DNA of 6,826 nucleotides, taken from NCBI GenBank assembly GCA_020630035.1, contig JAHDCB010000043.1, positions 1-6,826 on the forward strand. The letters run 5' to 3'. The position numbers were made by a program, and so were the translations under genes. Origin of the DNA: Gammaproteobacteria bacterium. GTDB lineage: Bacteria > Pseudomonadota > Gammaproteobacteria > Chromatiales > Chromatiaceae. The stretch's first letter is position 1. Every line of letters starts with the position of its first letter. A model generated the notes under the pieces. The model did no database searches and had not been told where the DNA came from. It saw only the letters and a program-made list of their open reading frames with translations. This document shows, in pieces, positions 5,598 through 6,826 of the stretch.

Positions 5598-6425
5598 GTG
5601 GCAGACAAAGACGTTATCAGCAAATCGCTGATAGAGCGGCTGGCCACCTGCCTCATTACACAACTCCTGAAAATCGATATCGTACCGGGCCAGATTGAAC
5701 TACTCAGCACTGAATATTATCGGGTAGAAGATCGACGCGCTGATATTCTGGTACGCATACAATCAGCCACAGATCGTTCAACCTGCCTGCTGCACCTGGA
5801 AATCCAGAACGACAATCATCCGCAGATGCCGTTGCGCATGCTGCGTTATTACACCGACATCCGGCTACGCTGGTCAGATGAACCGCTGCAACAATACCTG
5901 GTTTATATCGGCGAAAAAAAGCTAACCATGCCAGACGGCATCGCCACGCTTGACTATCGATACCAGGTTATTGATATGCGCACTATTGATTGCGCATTAT
6001 TACTTGGTGAAGACACCCCGGATGCGTTAGTACTCGCCATACTGTGTGATTTTAAGGAAAAGCCCGCTGAAGATATCATCGAATATATTATCCGGCGGCT
6101 ATACGAACTAACCCGGGACAATGAAACAGATTTTCGCCGCTACTATCATATGCTTGAGGTATTAGGCAAAAACCGCAACCTGAGCGCAACAATTCAGGAG
6201 ACCAGACAGATGCTGACCGATTTTAATATTGAAGAATTACCCTCTTATCAGTATGTATTGGAAAGGGGTATGGAAAGAGGTATGGAAAAAGGCATCGAAA
6301 CCGGAATAAAGCAAAGCATGCAACAAACTGCTATACAACTGATCGGCAAACTGGATGATCAGGAAATTGCAAAAATTTGTAAACTACCCTTAGCTGAAAT
6401 ACAAGCCCTGCACGCTAACGAGTAA
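5598..6425 (+). CDS. Rpn-family PD-(D/E)XK nuclease / transposase-like protein
   Basis: This 275-residue protein with a GTG start matches the Rpn (recombination-promoting nuclease, YhgA-like) group. The PD-(D/E)XK core shows Asp49 in RRADILVRI and Glu68-x-Gln70 in LLHLEIQND, the E-x-Q variant usual in this group. RMLRYYTDIRLRW (80-92) follows, as is typical. The C-terminal region carries the characteristic tail with glycine every fourth residue (Gly224, 228, 232, 236) in RGMERGMEKGIETG, then a short helical domain. Rpn proteins are DNA nucleases with reported roles in recombination and phage defence; a few are toxic and held in check by their own C-terminal fragment. The active-site residues look intact, so it is not an obvious relic. 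It lies in line between iscA and hscB, with 24- and 31-base spacers and no terminal inverted repeats, as if inserted without breaking the operon. Base composition is not clearly different by eye. Involvement in Fe-S assembly is not suggested by its domains. Confidence 0.85.
   Translation: MADKDVISKSLIERLATCLITQLLKIDIVPGQIELLSTEYYRVEDRRADILVRIQSATDRSTCLLHLEIQNDNHPQMPLRMLRYYTDIRLRWSDEPLQQYLVYIGEKKLTMPDGIATLDYRYQVIDMRTIDCALLLGEDTPDALVLAILCDFKEKPAEDIIEYIIRRLYELTRDNETDFRRYYHMLEVLGKNRNLSATIQETRQMLTDFNIEELPSYQYVLERGMERGMEKGIETGIKQSMQQTAIQLIGKLDDQEIAKICKLPLAEIQALHANE
6196..6200 (+). promoter_or_regulatory. Internal ribosome binding site within the Rpn-family gene
   Basis: AGGAG lies 9 bases before an in-frame ATG at 6210. 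The same motif and spacing precede the full-length GTG start at 5598. It could drive separate translation of the C-terminal part. Confidence 0.4.
6210..6425 (+). CDS. Possible intragenic C-terminal Rpn fragment (RpnS-like antitoxin)
   Basis: Codon 205 of the Rpn-family gene is an ATG preceded by AGGAG at 9-base spacing, so an independent 71-residue protein could be made in the same frame. It would hold only the Gly-repeat tail and the C-terminal helical domain, without the nuclease core. E. coli Rpn genes are known to make such small C-terminal proteins from internal starts, and these block the toxicity of the full-length nuclease. Extension to this gene is inference. No separate promoter was recognised upstream of 6196. 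Confidence 0.35.
   Translation: MLTDFNIEELPSYQYVLERGMERGMEKGIETGIKQSMQQTAIQLIGKLDDQEIAKICKLPLAEIQALHANE
6261..6308 (+). repeat. Four degenerate 12-bp tandem units in the Rpn tail
   Basis: Units at 6261, 6273, 6285 and 6297 follow the pattern GAA-A(G/A/C)N-GG(T/C/A)-AT(G/C/A) and encode Glu-x-Gly-(Met/Ile) four times. The first two differ at one base. Because each unit is a multiple of three, gain or loss of a unit would change tail length without a frameshift. Confidence 0.75.
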
Positions 6426-6456
6426 ATACAGCCCTGGACATATGCCATAACATCTT

Positions 6457-6826
6457 ATGCCTGATGCAACTAACTATTTCGAGCTGTTTCAACTACCAGT
6501 CAGCTTTAGTATAGATCCTGACCAACTGACTCGACGCTATCATATTCTGCAAAAAGCCAGCCACCCTGACCGCCATACACACTCCATAGAGACCGCACAA
6601 CGGCTGGCATTACAACACGCCATGCTGATCAACGAGGCCTACCAGATACTGCAAGACCCACTCCAGCGATCAATCTACCTGCTGAACCTGCAAGGCATCA
6701 ACCCGAATGACACAGGCAACACACCAAACAGTGCCTTCCTGATGGAACAAATCACATTGCGTGAACAGCTTGCTGATATACCACAACAGCCGGATCCAAC
6801 CGCTGCAACAAAGAATATACAGAAGA
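6457..6826 (+). CDS. hscB: Fe-S biogenesis co-chaperone HscB, C-terminus beyond window
   Basis: HscB is a J-domain protein that delivers IscU to the Hsp70 HscA and stimulates its ATPase in cluster transfer. From the ATG at 6457, 123 residues are visible. The J domain begins NYFELFQLP, has the HPD tripeptide at 36-38 (His-Pro-Asp-Arg), and helix III reads LINEAYQILQDPLQRSIYLL. The family-specific linker to the IscU-binding domain follows, with SAFLMEQITLREQL matching the E. coli AFLMEQLELREEL pattern. The three-helix C-terminal domain runs off the window. No good Shine-Dalgarno precedes the ATG; the 31-base spacer after the Rpn-family gene holds only TGGA about 18 bases upstream. hscA and fdx would be expected next, but lie outside. 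Confidence 0.95.
   Translation, partial: MPDATNYFELFQLPVSFSIDPDQLTRRYHILQKASHPDRHTHSIETAQRLALQHAMLINEAYQILQDPLQRSIYLLNLQGINPNDTGNTPNSAFLMEQITLREQLADIPQQPDPTAATKNIQK

Noticed and set aside
5578..6458. CTTAT flanks the Rpn-family gene on both sides (5578-5582 and 6454-6458), like a target-site duplication.
   Set aside because: Five bases are too few, and no terminal inverted repeats accompany them; chance is a sufficient explanation.

Overview
The window looks like the chromosome of a gammaproteobacterium with roughly balanced base composition. IscS, IscU and IscA are nearly collinear with the E. coli proteins (404, 133 and 107 residues, against 404, 128 and 107 from memory). argC followed at once by a membrane-anchored coiled-coil protein of the DUF6776 type is an arrangement I know from Pseudomonas. 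A periplasmic rhodanese and a TauE/SafE-type carrier give a sulfur-handling flavour, so a sulfur-oxidising or methylotrophic gammaproteobacterium is possible. That last point is inference, and I cannot name a genus.

The left part (1-2527) is on the minus strand and reads tauE-like carrier, argC, DUF6776-like protein (cut by the window edge). Gaps are 22 and 11 bases, so it is probably one transcript. The right part (2601-6826) is on the plus strand and reads small exported acidic protein, exported rhodanese, iscS, iscU, iscA, Rpn-family nuclease/transposase-like gene, hscB (cut by the window edge). The two transcripts diverge from a 73-base gap (2528-2600) that holds CAAT four times at an exact 10-base period. 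No tRNA, rRNA, CRISPR array, insertion sequence or convincing rho-independent terminator was seen.

The core is a housekeeping Fe-S assembly operon. IscS takes sulfur from cysteine, IscU is the scaffold, IscA an A-type carrier, and HscB the J-protein that brings IscU to HscA. Three things differ from the textbook iscRSUA-hscBA-fdx order. IscR is absent, and its place is taken by genes for two exported proteins: a 60-residue acidic peptide with one mature cysteine and a rhodanese with two extra-cytoplasmic Cys motifs. An Rpn-type PD-(D/E)XK gene sits between iscA and hscB in the same orientation. A 146-base gap with an inverted repeat separates iscS from iscU. The Rpn gene also has an internal in-frame Shine-Dalgarno plus ATG that could make its C-terminal 71 residues separately, as described for the intragenic antitoxins of E. 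coli Rpn proteins.

The most promising points are the Rpn gene with its internal start, the exported peptide-rhodanese pair at the head of an isc operon, and the phased CAAT array.
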